From CAYQAE01 sp964415445 [NCBI: uncultured archaeon] (GTDB taxonomy: Archaea; CAYQAE01), in the NCBI GenBank assembly GCA_964415445.1, contig CAYQAE010000053.1:1-13227 (forward strand): a stretch of DNA of 13,227 bases, in the 5' to 3' direction. A program made the translations under genes and the position numbers. The notes under the pieces are model-generated. The model saw nothing but the letters and a program-made list of their open reading frames with translations. It made no database searches and had not been told where the DNA came from. Within the stretch, counting starts at the first letter, position 1. The number at the start of each line of letters is the position of its first letter. Of this stretch, positions 13,111 to 13,227 are shown piece after piece.

Positions 13111-13227
13111 AAAAAGAATAATAATGCTACAATTGTTGACTTATAAGAATTTAAAACTAATAAAATTAGTCCCCCAATCGCAGCTCCTATTATAAATTTT
13201 CCATACATATGTAGAATAAACATTTTA
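13095..13227 (-). CDS. Small membrane protein, possibly cut by the window edge
   Basis: A minus-strand ORF ending at TAA 13097-13095. From an ATG at 13223 it codes for 42 residues, and from an ATG at 13208 for 37. The frame is still open at the window edge, so the true start may lie outside. Two hydrophobic stretches are visible: KFIIGAAIGGLILLVLN with a glycine pattern typical of a transmembrane helix, and TIVALLFFFGILT at the C-terminus. I do not recognise it. About 90 bases separate it from the Cys-rich gene on the same strand. Confidence 0.5.
   Translation of the reverse strand, partial: KMFILHMYGKFIIGAAIGGLILLVLNSYKSTIVALLFFFGILT

Noticed and set aside
1-13227. CRISPR array, toxin-antitoxin pair or restriction system
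   Set aside because: No regularly spaced repeats, cas genes, methyltransferase-nuclease pair or toxin-antitoxin pair were seen; the only DUF4143 nuclease-like domain appears inactive.

Overview
The window is a very AT-rich (about 30% GC by eye) piece of an archaeal chromosome. Archaeal markers are: the S10-cluster order uL3-uL4-uL23-uL2 with archaeal-type proteins, the archaea-specific CoA route (pantoate kinase plus 4-phosphopantoate-beta-alanine ligase), a hexulose-6-phosphate synthase/RraA-like fusion, an AbrB-PhoU regulator, and TATA boxes placed for leaderless mRNAs. A euryarchaeal, possibly methanogen-related host is a fair guess, but I cannot place it more precisely. Genes inside operons are started by GGTG- or GAGGT-type Shine-Dalgarno (SD) sites. 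Several first genes (coaBC, the ATPase, the DUF89 gene, the Cys-rich gene) look leaderless.

Layout. 1-2236, minus strand: ribosomal proteins uL3, uL4, uL23 and the N-terminal part of uL2, read from a strong TATA box near 2390 through a leader of about 130 nt with small hairpins. 2515-5033, minus strand: coaBC followed by a 4-base-overlapping HPS/RraA fusion gene that lacks any usual start codon. 5034-5115: divergent promoter region. 5116-10293, plus strand: AbrB-PhoU regulator, a LysA-like PLP decarboxylase, pantoate kinase, a DUF4143-type AAA ATPase cassette, and 4-phosphopantoate-beta-alanine ligase. 10432-11163: orphan 7-TM protein. It converges with a DUF89 protein (11167-12024, minus). 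This is followed by a SAM methyltransferase (12096-12815), a small Cys-rich protein (12807-13004, minus) and a small membrane protein running to the right edge.

How the genes fit together. Pantoate kinase, the beta-alanine ligase and CoaBC carry out consecutive steps from pantoate to 4'-phosphopantetheine and lie on both sides of one divergent promoter, next to a likely DNA-binding AbrB-PhoU protein. The LysA-like decarboxylase is translationally coupled to pantoate kinase. It lacks the Glu after the catalytic Cys that normally recognises diaminopimelate, so its substrate is open.

The most striking structure is the ATPase gene. It sits exactly between the pantoate kinase and ligase genes and is bounded by an exact 18-bp direct repeat made of the kinase's last codons and the ligase's SD and start. 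Removing the insert and one repeat restores an 8-nt kinase/ligase gene overlap. The insert brings a T-rich terminator, a 16-bp palindrome abutting a TATA box, and a leaderless ATPase gene. The downstream CoA gene therefore now probably depends on the cassette's promoter.
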